A DNA stretch of 64,000 nt from Diacronema lutheri (taxonomy: Eukaryota > Haptophyta > Pavlovophyceae > Pavlovales > Pavlovaceae), in the NCBI GenBank assembly GCA_019448385.1, contig JAGTXO010000010.1, positions 992,001 through 1,056,000 of the forward strand, read 5' to 3'. Of this stretch, positions 55,895 to 64,000 are shown in pieces. Every line of letters begins with the position of its first letter. Position 1 is the first letter of the stretch. The notes under the pieces are model-generated. The model had not been told where the DNA came from. It did not search any database and worked only from the letters and a program-made list of their open reading frames with translations. Made by a program: the position numbers and the translations under genes.

Positions 55895-58440
55895 TCAATC
55901 ACCTAAGCCCTTCCTCTGACCGTCCGTGGCCCGGGCGAGCAGCGCCTGCACGAGCGCCATCACCTCGCCGTACGCGGCTGCGGCCGCGAGCCCGCGGAAA
56001 AGCGCGCTTGGCGCGTGGCTGAAGATCTCGCGCAGCGCGTGCGCGACTGCGCCCGGCCTGCGCGTGCTGAGCGGGGTGAGCTGGTGCTGCTGCCGGCTTT
56101 TGACTGCATCGATGGGCAGCCAGAGCAGCAGGCCGAGCAACCGGCACAGCGACGGCAGCACCCCCGCGAGCACACGCGCGGGCAACGCCGACGGCCGCGC
56201 GTACACGCTGCGCGCGCGCGCGGCGCACGCGCAGGAGGCGCAGCCCGACACTGCTTGCAGCGCGGCGCGGAGCGTCGTCGCTGCGAGGCCGCTCCACAGC
56301 ACGCGCACGCCCTCCTGCGAGCTGACGCGCCAGAGCGCGTCCTGCACGCTTCGGTAGCCGCGTCGCTGCGCGGGCGGCAGGACCGCATCTCCCTGCATGC
56401 GCACGAGCGCGAGCTCAAATGGGCAGGCGAGCATGGACGCGCCAACGATGCTCGCGGCTTGCGCGAGGGCGTGGAGCGGAATCGCGCGCCGGAGCGCGTC
56501 GGGGCCAAGGGCCGCCATGGCTGGGCGCAAGATGGCCGCTTGCAGCAGCGCAGTTGCTGAGCGGCACGCAATGGTTGCAGAAAGGCCACTGCGCGCCGCG
56601 GGCGGGGGGCGGGGAGTGTGGGCGGGGGAGCGGGCGGGGAACGTGAGCGCCGCGTGGAGCGGAGTAAGCGCCTTCTTTGCAGACAACGTGTGGGCGGTTG
56701 AGGCGGGGGCCACGGCCGAACGCAGGAACGGGCCATGCACGTCACGCCCACGCAGGCGACGTGCATGCCGGCCCGCAACGCACGGCGAGGGCAAGCTGCA
56801 CAGCTCAGCCCGCAAATGGCCGACAGAGCCACGCGCTCGACCGTGACGCGCGCGCGCAGCGCCATGCCGCGCCCGTCCGAGCTCTCCCCTCCGTCGCGCC
56901 GCTGGGCTGCTCGGGGGCCGCACGCGCGCGGTCGCTTGAGTCGCTCTCACCAGCCGAGCACTTGCACACCGTCCGGCGCCGGCCAGAAGAGCGCGCTTCG
57001 CCAGTCTGAGCGCGGAGAGAGTTGCGCACGCACCTTGAGCGAATCGAGCGGGTGAGCGGCCGCGAATGCGCCCACGTGCCCAAGCGCGCGCGCGAGCGCG
57101 AGCGCGCGCGAGCGGGTGCGCGTGCCGCCGGCGGCTGCGCCCCGATCGCTGGGCCTTACGGCCGCAGGCCACGCCATCACCGTTTTGCCTCCATCGCCCG
57201 CGGCTGCTGCCCGAGCAGGCCGCGGTGGCATGGTGCCGCGTCGCGCGCCGCGAGCGCCCAGTGCAGGCGTCGGCCAAGTGGCCAGCAGTCGCGCGCGCAT
57301 CGAACGCGCGAGCGCCAGAGCGCGCGCCGCGTGTAAGCGAGCCGTGGCAGCCCAGGCGGCAACACCGAGCGGCGCGCGGCCATGCTGCTCGTCAGCGCCC
57401 TGCTTTTCGCTCTGCGGCAGCACACGCGCGCCGTGCGCCTTCGCCTCTGCGTCGACCGTCGCCACCGGCTCCACCTCCACCTCCATGCCGCCCCGGAGCC
57501 GCGTTCCGCCCACGCATCTGCCGCGACCGAGCGAAGGGTCGCTGTCGCCACCGGTGCGCGACCTCGGCTGATCCAGCTTGCATTCGGGGTCGCGCGGCAC
57601 GTGCGTGTGCACCGTTGGCACGCCCGACGCTTCGCGCGCCGCTGGAGCGCCCGCCACGTGCGCTCGATCGGATTCGTGCAATGAGCATGCTGCTGCGTGG
57701 GGCCGCAAGTCGCCATGCGCAGCATCGCCGAGAGCGGCATTGCGCGGCGCGTCGGGCTGCTCGCGCTCGCGCATGCTCCGCAGACACTCGTCGGTTTGCA
57801 CCCCGCCCGCTGCTCGTCCGTTCATTTCGACGTGCTCTCGCGTGCCCGCGTCCAGCCGGAGCTCGGCGCCTCCCGTCAAAGGCTGCGCCACGAGCAGCGT
57901 CGGTTGTGCATGCGCAGCGGCCGCTCCATCCTGCGACTCGGATTTCGACGACGTATTCGAAGCCGCCGCGTTCTCGTGCACGCACTCGTGCGCAGCCACG
58001 AGCCGCCCACGTCCATGGTCGACCGCGCATTCGCGATTGCCGTCCACGCCCTCCCCGCCCGCGGTCGGCGCGCGGGTGGCGGCGCTTGGCACCGTTTCGC
58101 GCGCCGCGCCGTATTCGCCTGCCATCCCCGCAACCGCCGGCGCAACCGAATGCGACGCATCGATCGTGCGCGTACGCCGCCCGCCGTCGGTCTCGCGCTC
58201 CGCGCGCGGCTCATGCACGGCCTCTGCACTCTCTGCCGGTGCACGTTGCATGCGTGCCGCACCATGCGCGCTCCTCGCCACGCGCGCGCGATCGCACCTG
58301 AGCGTGTCGCACGCGGTGGGCGCGGCCACGAACTTATCGGCCACCAGATCGAGCGCCTCGACGCCGGCGTCGACGCCGCGCTCCGAGCGAACCGAGACCA
58401 AACACCCGAGCAAGAGCGCCGACCGTCGGCTCGGCGCCAT
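55895..58440 (-). CDS. Mitochondrial carrier family protein with long N-terminal extension, two exons
   Basis: Exons 58440-56951 and 56588-55895 (361-bp intron, donor GTGAGA, acceptor GCGCAG) encode 727 residues. The C-terminal 300 form an SLC25-like carrier. The first repeat has the signature PLDSLKVRAQ just before the splice site. The second has CPFELALVRMQGD with GYRSVQDALWRVSSQEGVR, and the third LPIDAVKSRQQHQ. Such carriers exchange metabolites across the inner mitochondrial membrane. The second and third signatures deviate from P-x-[DE]-x-x-K, so the substrate is unclear. The first 420 residues are disordered and may be non-coding: ATG 57177 would give a normal-sized carrier. ATG 58440 is favoured by the 55-bp AT-rich divergent gap to the next gene. 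Confidence 0.7.
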
Positions 58441-58495
58441 CGCCGAATTAAAAATCGAACGTCGGACCTCGTGCTCCAACCTCGTGGACGCCCGG

Positions 58496-60289
58496 ATGGA
58501 GCAGCTCGCCGTGCCCCACGAGGCGAAGATCGCAACGCTAGGCGAGGAGGGTGAGGGCATACGCGCGCCGAGTGGCGTGCACACGCCGCCCCTTGCGGAA
58601 GGCAACGAGGCCAAGCTGCGCGACACGCCCGGCGTCACGGTGGACGCCGACGGCTGGATCACGGTGACGCCGCAAGCGAGCGCCAAGCGCAAGCACAAGC
58701 GCGACAAGCACAAGCAGAAGCGCGACGAGACCGCGCCGGCGCAATCGTTAGTGGACGTCCAGCTCTCCACGCCGAGCGCCGTTGCACCACATGGCAGTGC
58801 ACCTGCCGTCGGCCCACCGCAGCCGCCGCAGCTGGGCGACGAATCCGCGGTCGTCGGCGGTGCGCTTGGTGCGTCGGCTGCGCCTGCGCACGAGAGAGCG
58901 GGCACGCTGGTGACGGCGTCGGCCGTGCCCTCCTCTACAGTCGCCGCCTTGGCAACCAAGGTTGCGAGCGCGCTGGACACCGCCGGCGGTGCGGCGGCGG
59001 CATCCGATCCGTCGGTCGCGCCGGCTCGCGAGCTGCCGGAGGCTGGCGTGGCACCGTCGAGGCGTTCGATCAAGCGGGCGAGAAAGGAGGCCAATGCTGC
59101 AGCAGCAGTCATCGGCTCCGCCGCCGCGGGGCTTGCCGCCGGAGCGGCGCCCGACGGCCAGGGCTTGCGCCCTCCTGCCGCCCACACGCCGAGCGCTGCA
59201 GCGCGCGTTTCCTCGCCCGTGCCCACCGCGAGCGCGCACAAGCGTGCCGTGGCAAAGGCGAGCCAGGACATTGTGCCCTTTAGCGGCATCGAGCCGCCTC
59301 TCGCCGCCGCATCCTCCGACGTTGGCAACGCAGCTGCCACACCCGGACCCCTGCCAGCAGCACCCTCCTCGCAGCTTCCGCGCAAGGCCGGCGATGGTAA
59401 CAAGTCGGCCACAAAGCCGGCCGCAAAGGCGAGCGCAAAGGCGAGCGCGCCGCTCGAGCCGTTCGGCAGCGCGACGCTCGCCTGCACGACGCGTGCCGTG
59501 GCGACCCCGCAGCCCGTTCCGGCGGCGCTGGTGCCAACCGAACGACAGGCAGCGCCGCCCGCGGCAACCGCCGCCGCCGTCCCGGCCGCGGCCACGTTGG
59601 CCAACGCGCGCGGCGCGCCGGATGCCGCGGCTCCGCCCGCGGCGGCGTCAGCCCAAGCTCCGCATGCACCGCAGCCTGTCGAGCCTGTCGCGGCCGCGGC
59701 TGCACACGCCGCCAGGGGTGCGGCCGCCGTGCCGACGTCGACGGCGCTCACCACGGACGGCGCGCGCGCGCCTGCACCCGCCAAGCGCAAGCGCAAGCGC
59801 AAGTCGGCGGCACCTGCGGCCGCGCCCGCGGACGCGCCGCAGCGGCCTGAGCGTGCGCCCAAGCGCAGCGCGCTCGCCGACGCGCACGCGGGCGGGCAAC
59901 CCAAGCACAAACGCGCAGCGCTCGCCCCGCCCGAGGCACACGCGCGCACAGAGGGCGCCCCCCGCGCGGTCACCGCGTTGCGCGCCGCGCAGGCCGGCGG
60001 CTCGAGCGCGCGCCTGCCCGACCCGCTCGCCGGCGTGACTGGCAAGCATAACGCCCGCCCGGGCGGCATCGTGGCTGCAACGGCCCCTGGCGCTGGCCGC
60101 GGCACGACGACGCCCGGCCCGCGCCCGAGCGCGCTGAGCCCGTTTGAGGCCGCCGTCCTCAGCCGCTTTGCGCATTTTGAAGCGGGCATTCTCGGCAAGC
60201 TCGACAGACTCGAGCAGGCGATTTTGCAGCTCGCGGCTGCGCCCGCACGTGCGGTTGGCGCACCGCTGCATGCGGGCGCGTCGGCGTAG
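58496..60289 (+). CDS. Disordered basic, probably nuclear protein, unrecognised
   Basis: The 597-residue product starts at ATG 58496 (MEQLAVPHEAKIATLG) beside an AT-rich divergent promoter. Near residue 45 it has a WITV strand (GVTVDADGWITVTPQ), then a very basic stretch (KRKHKRDKHKQKRD), further NLS-like clusters (RRSIKRARKE, AKRKRKRKS) and long Ala/Pro-rich linkers. The C-terminus has a predicted amphipathic coiled coil (FEAAVLSRFAHFEAGILGKL and DRLEQAILQL). The short WITV element plus basic tail recalls RRP7/nucleolar proteins, but the match is too short to name. Nuclear or nucleolar localisation is a fair inference; function is unknown. Confidence 0.6.
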   Translation: MEQLAVPHEAKIATLGEEGEGIRAPSGVHTPPLAEGNEAKLRDTPGVTVDADGWITVTPQASAKRKHKRDKHKQKRDETAPAQSLVDVQLSTPSAVAPHGSAPAVGPPQPPQLGDESAVVGGALGASAAPAHERAGTLVTASAVPSSTVAALATKVASALDTAGGAAAASDPSVAPARELPEAGVAPSRRSIKRARKEANAAAAVIGSAAAGLAAGAAPDGQGLRPPAAHTPSAAARVSSPVPTASAHKRAVAKASQDIVPFSGIEPPLAAASSDVGNAAATPGPLPAAPSSQLPRKAGDGNKSATKPAAKASAKASAPLEPFGSATLACTTRAVATPQPVPAALVPTERQAAPPAATAAAVPAAATLANARGAPDAAAPPAAASAQAPHAPQPVEPVAAAAAHAARGAAAVPTSTALTTDGARAPAPAKRKRKRKSAAPAAAPADAPQRPERAPKRSALADAHAGGQPKHKRAALAPPEAHARTEGAPRAVTALRAAQAGGSSARLPDPLAGVTGKHNARPGGIVAATAPGAGRGTTTPGPRPSALSPFEAAVLSRFAHFEAGILGKLDRLEQAILQLAAAPARAVGAPLHAGASA

Positions 60290-60362
60290 AGCCCAGAGAT
60301 TTCGCTTCCTAGGTGAAGATGACGCGCGTGACTTGGCTTTCCGCGCGGCCCTTTTACTTGCG

Positions 60363-62681
60363 CTAGCGCGCCGTGAGCGGAACTGGCTGGCGCTGGCGCA
60401 GCTGCGCGAGATGGGGTGCTGCAATGCGGGACGTCGGCACACCCGTCGGGCCGGGGCGGGCGGTGCGTGCGCCGGACGCACCCGACACTGAGTCGCGTCG
60501 CACGACAGAGCCCGTGGCGAGCGTGCCCACGCCCAGTCGCTGCGCGGCAATTCGCGAGGCGACCGCAGCGGCAGCCGGCGGCACGCGCGGCGGCGGCTGC
60601 CGCGGCGCGCCACCAGCGGCGGGCGGGCGAGCGGGCGGCTGCGGCGGCTGCGGCGGCTGCGGCGGCTGCGGCGGCTGCGGCGGCGCAGCGCCAACGCCGC
60701 CGTCGCGCGTCTCCGCCTTCTGTGCGCCGGCCACTACCGGCGGCCGCGGAGGCGGGCGCGGCGGCGAGAAGGGGGCGGCCGCCGCGGCGCCCTCCTGCGG
60801 CGCGGTCTTGGGCGCGCCGTACCGCCTGCTGCGCGCCGCAAGCGCGCCGCCGGGCGCGGGCCCACCGGCCTGCCTGGTCGCGGGCACGTCCTGCGCGCTG
60901 TGCATCACCGGCGGCGGCGTTTGGATCGGCACGGGCAGGTCTGCCTCACCGCCGTGTCGCGCAAGGCTCTCGCCGGGCGCGCGGCCCTGCGCGGCGGAGG
61001 GCAGCGCGGCGCGCGGCGTCGCGGGCGGCGCGGCGTGCGCGCGCAGGCTAGCGGGCGGTGGCGGCATCGCGCTGCGCGGTGAGCGCGACATTCCGTCCGC
61101 ATGGCCCGTGCCGGCATCGCCGCGCGCCGCCGTGCCCGTGCCGCCTTGCTGCCTAACAGCGTGTGGCGCGGCGCCCGCCGCCAGCTTGAAAATGCTCGGC
61201 CGCTCGAGCGCGACGGGCGCGGCGACAGCTTGGCGGTACCTCGGGTTGAGGCGCATCGCGGCCGCCGTGTTCACACCGGTGGCCGCGCCGCCCTCGGCCA
61301 CGCCCGCGCCGCCGCCGCCAAACCGTGCGGTCGCGGCGGCGGGCGCGCGGCCCGGGCGCGCGCGCGGCGCGGCGCTCGCGCCGGTGCCGTGGCCCGTTGC
61401 ATGCGTCGCGCCCGCGGCGGGTGGCTTGGGCACCATCATCGCGCGGTGCGTCTGCGCACCGGGGCCGCCCGCACCCCGTGGCAAGTGCTCGGTTGCGCCG
61501 ACGCCGACGCTGGCCGCGGCGGCGGCGGCCGCCGCCGTCGCGCCGGTCGGCAAGTCGTTTTCCTTGCCAGCGTGGCCGTGCGCGATGTGCTCACGGTGCG
61601 CGTGGGAGTGGCGGACGAGGGCCAGCCAGTAGGCGCCAGCGCACTCGTCGTGCCGCCGCGCGCGCACCGACGCGGCCACCTCATCCTTGTCGTACCCGCG
61701 CGCCGCGAGCATGTCGAGCGCACGATCGTCGAGCGATTCGGACGCATGGCCGTCCTGCAGCGCGGCAAGCGTGCTCGAGTGCGCTAGGGTCACGCCGACG
61801 GGCTTGGCGCCGTTGGCGCCGCGCCAGACCCACGGATGCTTGCGCACCTGCTCGAGCGTGAGCCGCTTCTTCGGGTCGGTGCACAGCATTCGCCTGATCA
61901 GGTCCTTGGCGTCAGCCGAGAGGTGCGAGGGCGGCTTGTACTCGCCAGCGATGATCTTCTTGTAGAGCTGCGCGGTCTGCGCGTGTTCGAAGGGGAGGAA
62001 CCCGCAAAGCATCGCAAAGAGGGTCACGCCGAGTGACCACACGTCCACCGGGTGCCCCTCGTATCCCTGCCGCGTCTCGCGCGTGAGCATCTCGGGCGCG
62101 GCGTAGCACGGCGAGCCACACGCCGTCTTGAGGTAGCCGCCGGCCGCGCAGCGCGCCGAGAGGCCAAAGTCGACGATCTTGATGCGGCGCGTGTGGTCGA
62201 CAAGCAGGTTCTCGGGCTTAATGTCGCGGTGCACCACCTCGATCCCGTGCAGGTAGTCGAGGCCTTCGACCGCCTGCCGGAAGTAGAAGCGCGCCTCGTC
62301 GTCCTTGAGCCGGCCGCGCTTGACGATGTGCCCAAACAGCTCGCCCGCCGCGGAGAACTCCATCACGAGGTAGATCTTGTCGCGCGTGTACAAGAGCTCC
62401 CACAGGCGCACCACGTTCGCGTGGTGCACCGACTTGAGGATCTGCACCTCGCGCCCCACGCGCTCGATCTCATCCGCAGTGTTGATGCGCGATTTCTCGA
62501 GCACCTTAATCGCGACCGGCTCGCCAACGTGCACGTGCACGCCCTTGAGCACCGTGCCAAACGTGCCCTCGCCCAGCTTACCCACGATCTCGTAGTTGCC
62601 CACGTGCAGCTTCCCGTCCACGTACCGCTCCGAGACGCTCTTCCGCGGCGACGGCTTCAGCGGTATCGGTGCCTCCGCCAT
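60363..62681 (-). CDS. SNF1/AMPK-related (CAMKL) Ser/Thr protein kinase
   Basis: The 772-residue protein starts at ATG 62681 (MAEAPIPLKPSPRKS). The kinase domain spans about residues 29-285: glycine loop LGEGTFGTV, VAIKVLEK lysine, HRDIKPENLL catalytic loop, DFGLSA, and the activation segment YLKTACGSPCYAAPE. Its Thr matches the LKB1-type activation site of SNF1/AMPK kinases. A UBA/AID-like domain follows at about 300-350 (DRALDMLAARGYDKDEVAAS), as in AMPK-related kinases. The C-terminal 400 residues are Pro/Ala/Gly-rich and disordered, without a recognisable KA1 domain. It is probably an energy- or stress-responsive kinase. Exact subfamily (SnRK1, MARK, SIK) cannot be set by eye. All catalytic residues are intact. 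Confidence 0.92.
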   Translation of the reverse strand: MAEAPIPLKPSPRKSVSERYVDGKLHVGNYEIVGKLGEGTFGTVLKGVHVHVGEPVAIKVLEKSRINTADEIERVGREVQILKSVHHANVVRLWELLYTRDKIYLVMEFSAAGELFGHIVKRGRLKDDEARFYFRQAVEGLDYLHGIEVVHRDIKPENLLVDHTRRIKIVDFGLSARCAAGGYLKTACGSPCYAAPEMLTRETRQGYEGHPVDVWSLGVTLFAMLCGFLPFEHAQTAQLYKKIIAGEYKPPSHLSADAKDLIRRMLCTDPKKRLTLEQVRKHPWVWRGANGAKPVGVTLAHSSTLAALQDGHASESLDDRALDMLAARGYDKDEVAASVRARRHDECAGAYWLALVRHSHAHREHIAHGHAGKENDLPTGATAAAAAAAASVGVGATEHLPRGAGGPGAQTHRAMMVPKPPAAGATHATGHGTGASAAPRARPGRAPAAATARFGGGGAGVAEGGAATGVNTAAAMRLNPRYRQAVAAPVALERPSIFKLAAGAAPHAVRQQGGTGTAARGDAGTGHADGMSRSPRSAMPPPPASLRAHAAPPATPRAALPSAAQGRAPGESLARHGGEADLPVPIQTPPPVMHSAQDVPATRQAGGPAPGGALAARSRRYGAPKTAPQEGAAAAAPFSPPRPPPRPPVVAGAQKAETRDGGVGAAPPQPPQPPQPPQPPQPPARPPAAGGAPRQPPPRVPPAAAAVASRIAAQRLGVGTLATGSVVRRDSVSGASGARTARPGPTGVPTSRIAAPHLAQLRQRQPVPLTAR

Positions 62682-62790
62682 CAGGGACGTGGCGGTTACA
62701 AGCCGAACGGGGATCAACAGCAAGAAGGTCACTCGTCAAGCAACGTCTTGCCAAAAAGCCCATGCCGGCGTGGGGCTCCCGCCGTTCGTC
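62682..62790. promoter_or_regulatory. Divergent promoter with a 27-bp direct repeat
   Basis: The 109-bp gap separates the kinase ATG (minus) from the TPR-protein ATG (plus). The sequence GCCGGCGTGGGGCTCCCGCC (first 20 of 27 bp) begins at 62764 and recurs exactly at 62802-62828, across the TPR start codon. The first copy carries an upstream ATG at 62762 that stops after 10 codons at a TGA overlapping the main ATG, so it is a possible upstream ORF. Confidence 0.6.
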
Positions 62791-63618
62791 ATGACGAGCG
62801 CGCCGGCGTGGGGCTCCCGCCGTTCGTCCCTCGCGCCGAGCGCAAGGGCGGGCGCGAGCGGCACAGACGGTGTGCTGCCGCTACTGCAGCAGCTGCGCCG
62901 CGCGTACGTTGCGTGCATCTGCGAGGATCCGCCGCTCGCCGAGCGCGCCGCCGCAATCGCGCACAATGCGCTGCAAGTTGCCAAGCGCATGGCGTGCGCG
63001 CCCGAGCTCGATGAGCTCGCGCTCGCGCTCGCATGTGCGATGCAGGGCGACCGGAGGCGGAGTCGTCATCACGCGGTGCAGGCCTCGCGCTTGAGCGCAT
63101 CGCCGCCGCGCACGCGCGACGACGCCCTGCGGCTGCTCGAGCTGCTCGTGGCACTCGCACGGCTGCACGCGGCGGAGGGCGACGGCGACTCCACGGAGCG
63201 GTGCGCACGGCGCGCGCGCGCGCTTGGCAATCAGCTCTTTGGTGACGGATCGCTCGAGGCATCCGACGTGTGCACCGCCCTGCTCCCCGCCTGCGCGGAG
63301 GTCCGGCCGGCGCTCGCCGTCGACCTTGCCGCCGCCGCACTGCTGCCCCGCCTCCGCACGCTCGGGCTGCGGCACGAAGCCACCGCGTCGTCGCATCGCA
63401 ATCTGGGCCTGGCCCTCCTCGCGGCGGGCGAGTGGGAGGACGCGATCGGTGAGTACGAGGAGGCGCTGCAGATCGAGCGCGCGCTGCACGGCGACGACGC
63501 TGCCGCTGTGCGCCACGCGGTCGACGTGCTCACGGCCGTGCGCAGGCGGGCCGCCGCCGGTCGCAACGAGGCCGCGGCTTCCGAGCATTTGGCGCCGCAC
63601 CGGCTAAGCGTGCCCTAG
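62791..63618 (+). CDS. Small TPR-type (kinesin-light-chain-like) repeat protein
   Basis: The 275-residue product starts at ATG 62791 (MTSAPAWGSRRSS). After about 30 variable residues, helical pairs appear throughout (VLPLLQQLRRAYVACI, ALRLLELLVALARLHAAEGD). The best-defined TPR is near residue 200 (ATASSHRNLGLALLAAGEWEDA then IGEYEEALQIERALHGDD). The spacing and the HGDD ending are typical of kinesin-light-chain/TPR_10-like repeats. It probably acts as a protein-interaction module; no catalytic domain or targeting signal is visible. Confidence 0.65.
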   Translation: MTSAPAWGSRRSSLAPSARAGASGTDGVLPLLQQLRRAYVACICEDPPLAERAAAIAHNALQVAKRMACAPELDELALALACAMQGDRRRSRHHAVQASRLSASPPRTRDDALRLLELLVALARLHAAEGDGDSTERCARRARALGNQLFGDGSLEASDVCTALLPACAEVRPALAVDLAAAALLPRLRTLGLRHEATASSHRNLGLALLAAGEWEDAIGEYEEALQIERALHGDDAAAVRHAVDVLTAVRRRAAAGRNEAAASEHLAPHRLSVP

Positions 63619-64000
63619 CGCGACCGGCGAGCACGCGGAGGGGGGCCGCCGGTCGAAACGCAGAGGGAAACGCAGAGGGAGCGTGTTGCCGCCGCACATC
63701 CGCCTGGACGCGCCATGGGTGTGAACGCAGGGCGCGCGACACGCGCGAAAAGCAGCCACCTCTGCAATCTGGTGGCATGCCTCACGGCTGGTTCATGTTC
63801 GCTGTTGCTGCACGCAACCGGCGGGCGCACGAACTGCGCCACAGAGCGAGACTACACATTTGGAGTTGCGGAGCAAGCGGGCCAGCTCGGCAAGCGAAGC
63901 GAGGCAGTGATGCCGAGCGCCGCCGTGCCTTACGGATCGTCGGTGCCGGATGCACGTGATCCTACCGCTCGTCGCACGGGCGGTTGAGCGCGCACGGCTT
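63619..64000. other. Right end of window, no secure gene
   Basis: Two overlapping short frames start at ATG 63715 (MGVNAGRATRAKSS, to 63987) and ATG 63777 (MPHGWFMFAVAARN, to 63959). Neither has a recognisable domain, and they exclude each other. A 12-bp direct repeat (AAACGCAGAGGG) lies near 63657-63680. The region may hold the promoter or first exon of a gene beyond the window. Confidence 0.35.

Noticed and set aside
25250-55900. A transposase or integrase that could mobilise the Fanzor units.
   Set aside because: I looked for DDE/DDD, serine-recombinase and HUH signatures and saw none in either unit, so I do not claim an autonomous transposon.
57578-58495. Plus-strand frame extending the disordered basic protein 5'.
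   Set aside because: The extension is Ser/Arg/Cys-rich noise that crosses the AT-rich promoter island near 58445-58470. The ATG at 58496 is a natural start.
1-64000. tRNA, rRNA or snRNA genes.
   Set aside because: No cloverleaf with A/B-box sequences or conserved rRNA/snRNA segment was seen on either strand. Reading by eye cannot rule out a divergent copy.

Overview
The window reads as nuclear DNA of a very GC-rich, gene-dense single-celled eukaryote. The evidence is short spliceosomal introns (40 to about 360 bp) with donors mostly GTGCGC or GTGAGN, eukaryote-only families (PP2A scaffold subunit, ABCF3, a SNF1/AMPK-like kinase, a mitochondrial carrier, Pif1, a PHD/EGLN-type prolyl hydroxylase) and no operons or Shine-Dalgarno sites. 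A haptophyte-like alga is my best guess. It rests on composition and intron style, not on a diagnostic gene. Genes alternate strands, divergent starts lie about 55-125 bp apart over AT-rich islands, and convergent ends nearly touch or overlap.

Layout. 1-25.3 kb is host housekeeping: a TPR/ankyrin protein, an ABCF3-like ATPase, an IQ-motif protein, an ER-type DnaJ/VHL/ShK protein, a Pif1 helicase, a LON-like protein, a GT61 glycosyltransferase, an SLC41/MgtE transporter, a TIM-barrel isomerase, a secreted protein, NAD(P)HX dehydratase, a SAM/prolyl-hydroxylase/GT4 fusion and a TKL-like kinase. 25.3-33.4 kb is accessory: a Fanzor (eukaryotic TnpB-like RNA-guided nuclease) with a low-complexity N-terminus, preceded by poorly resolved exons and a small repeat array. 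33.4-39.7 kb returns to host genes: PC-esterase, C2H2 zinc finger, PP2A-A and a coiled-coil protein. 39.77-50.1 kb is a second accessory unit and the most remarkable part of the window. It is one minus-strand gene with one clear intron, predicted to encode about 3,340 residues: a Ulp1-like cysteine-protease fold, USP-like segments, a PD-(D/E)XK nuclease-like domain, more degenerate protease-like segments, then a complete Fanzor core with an RGG tail. 50.1-55.9 kb is poorly resolved and holds subterminal repeats, an unknown two-exon gene and a disrupted GT31-like gene. 55.9-64 kb is host again: a mitochondrial carrier, a disordered basic protein, a SNF1/AMPK-like kinase and a TPR protein.

How it fits together. 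The two Fanzors share the order and motifs of their cores but differ in everything fused to them. Both lie on the minus strand and have hairpins at or just beyond the stop codon, where the guide RNA of such systems would be expected. I see no transposase, so autonomous movement is unproven. Domain calls come from reading motifs by eye; no database search was possible.
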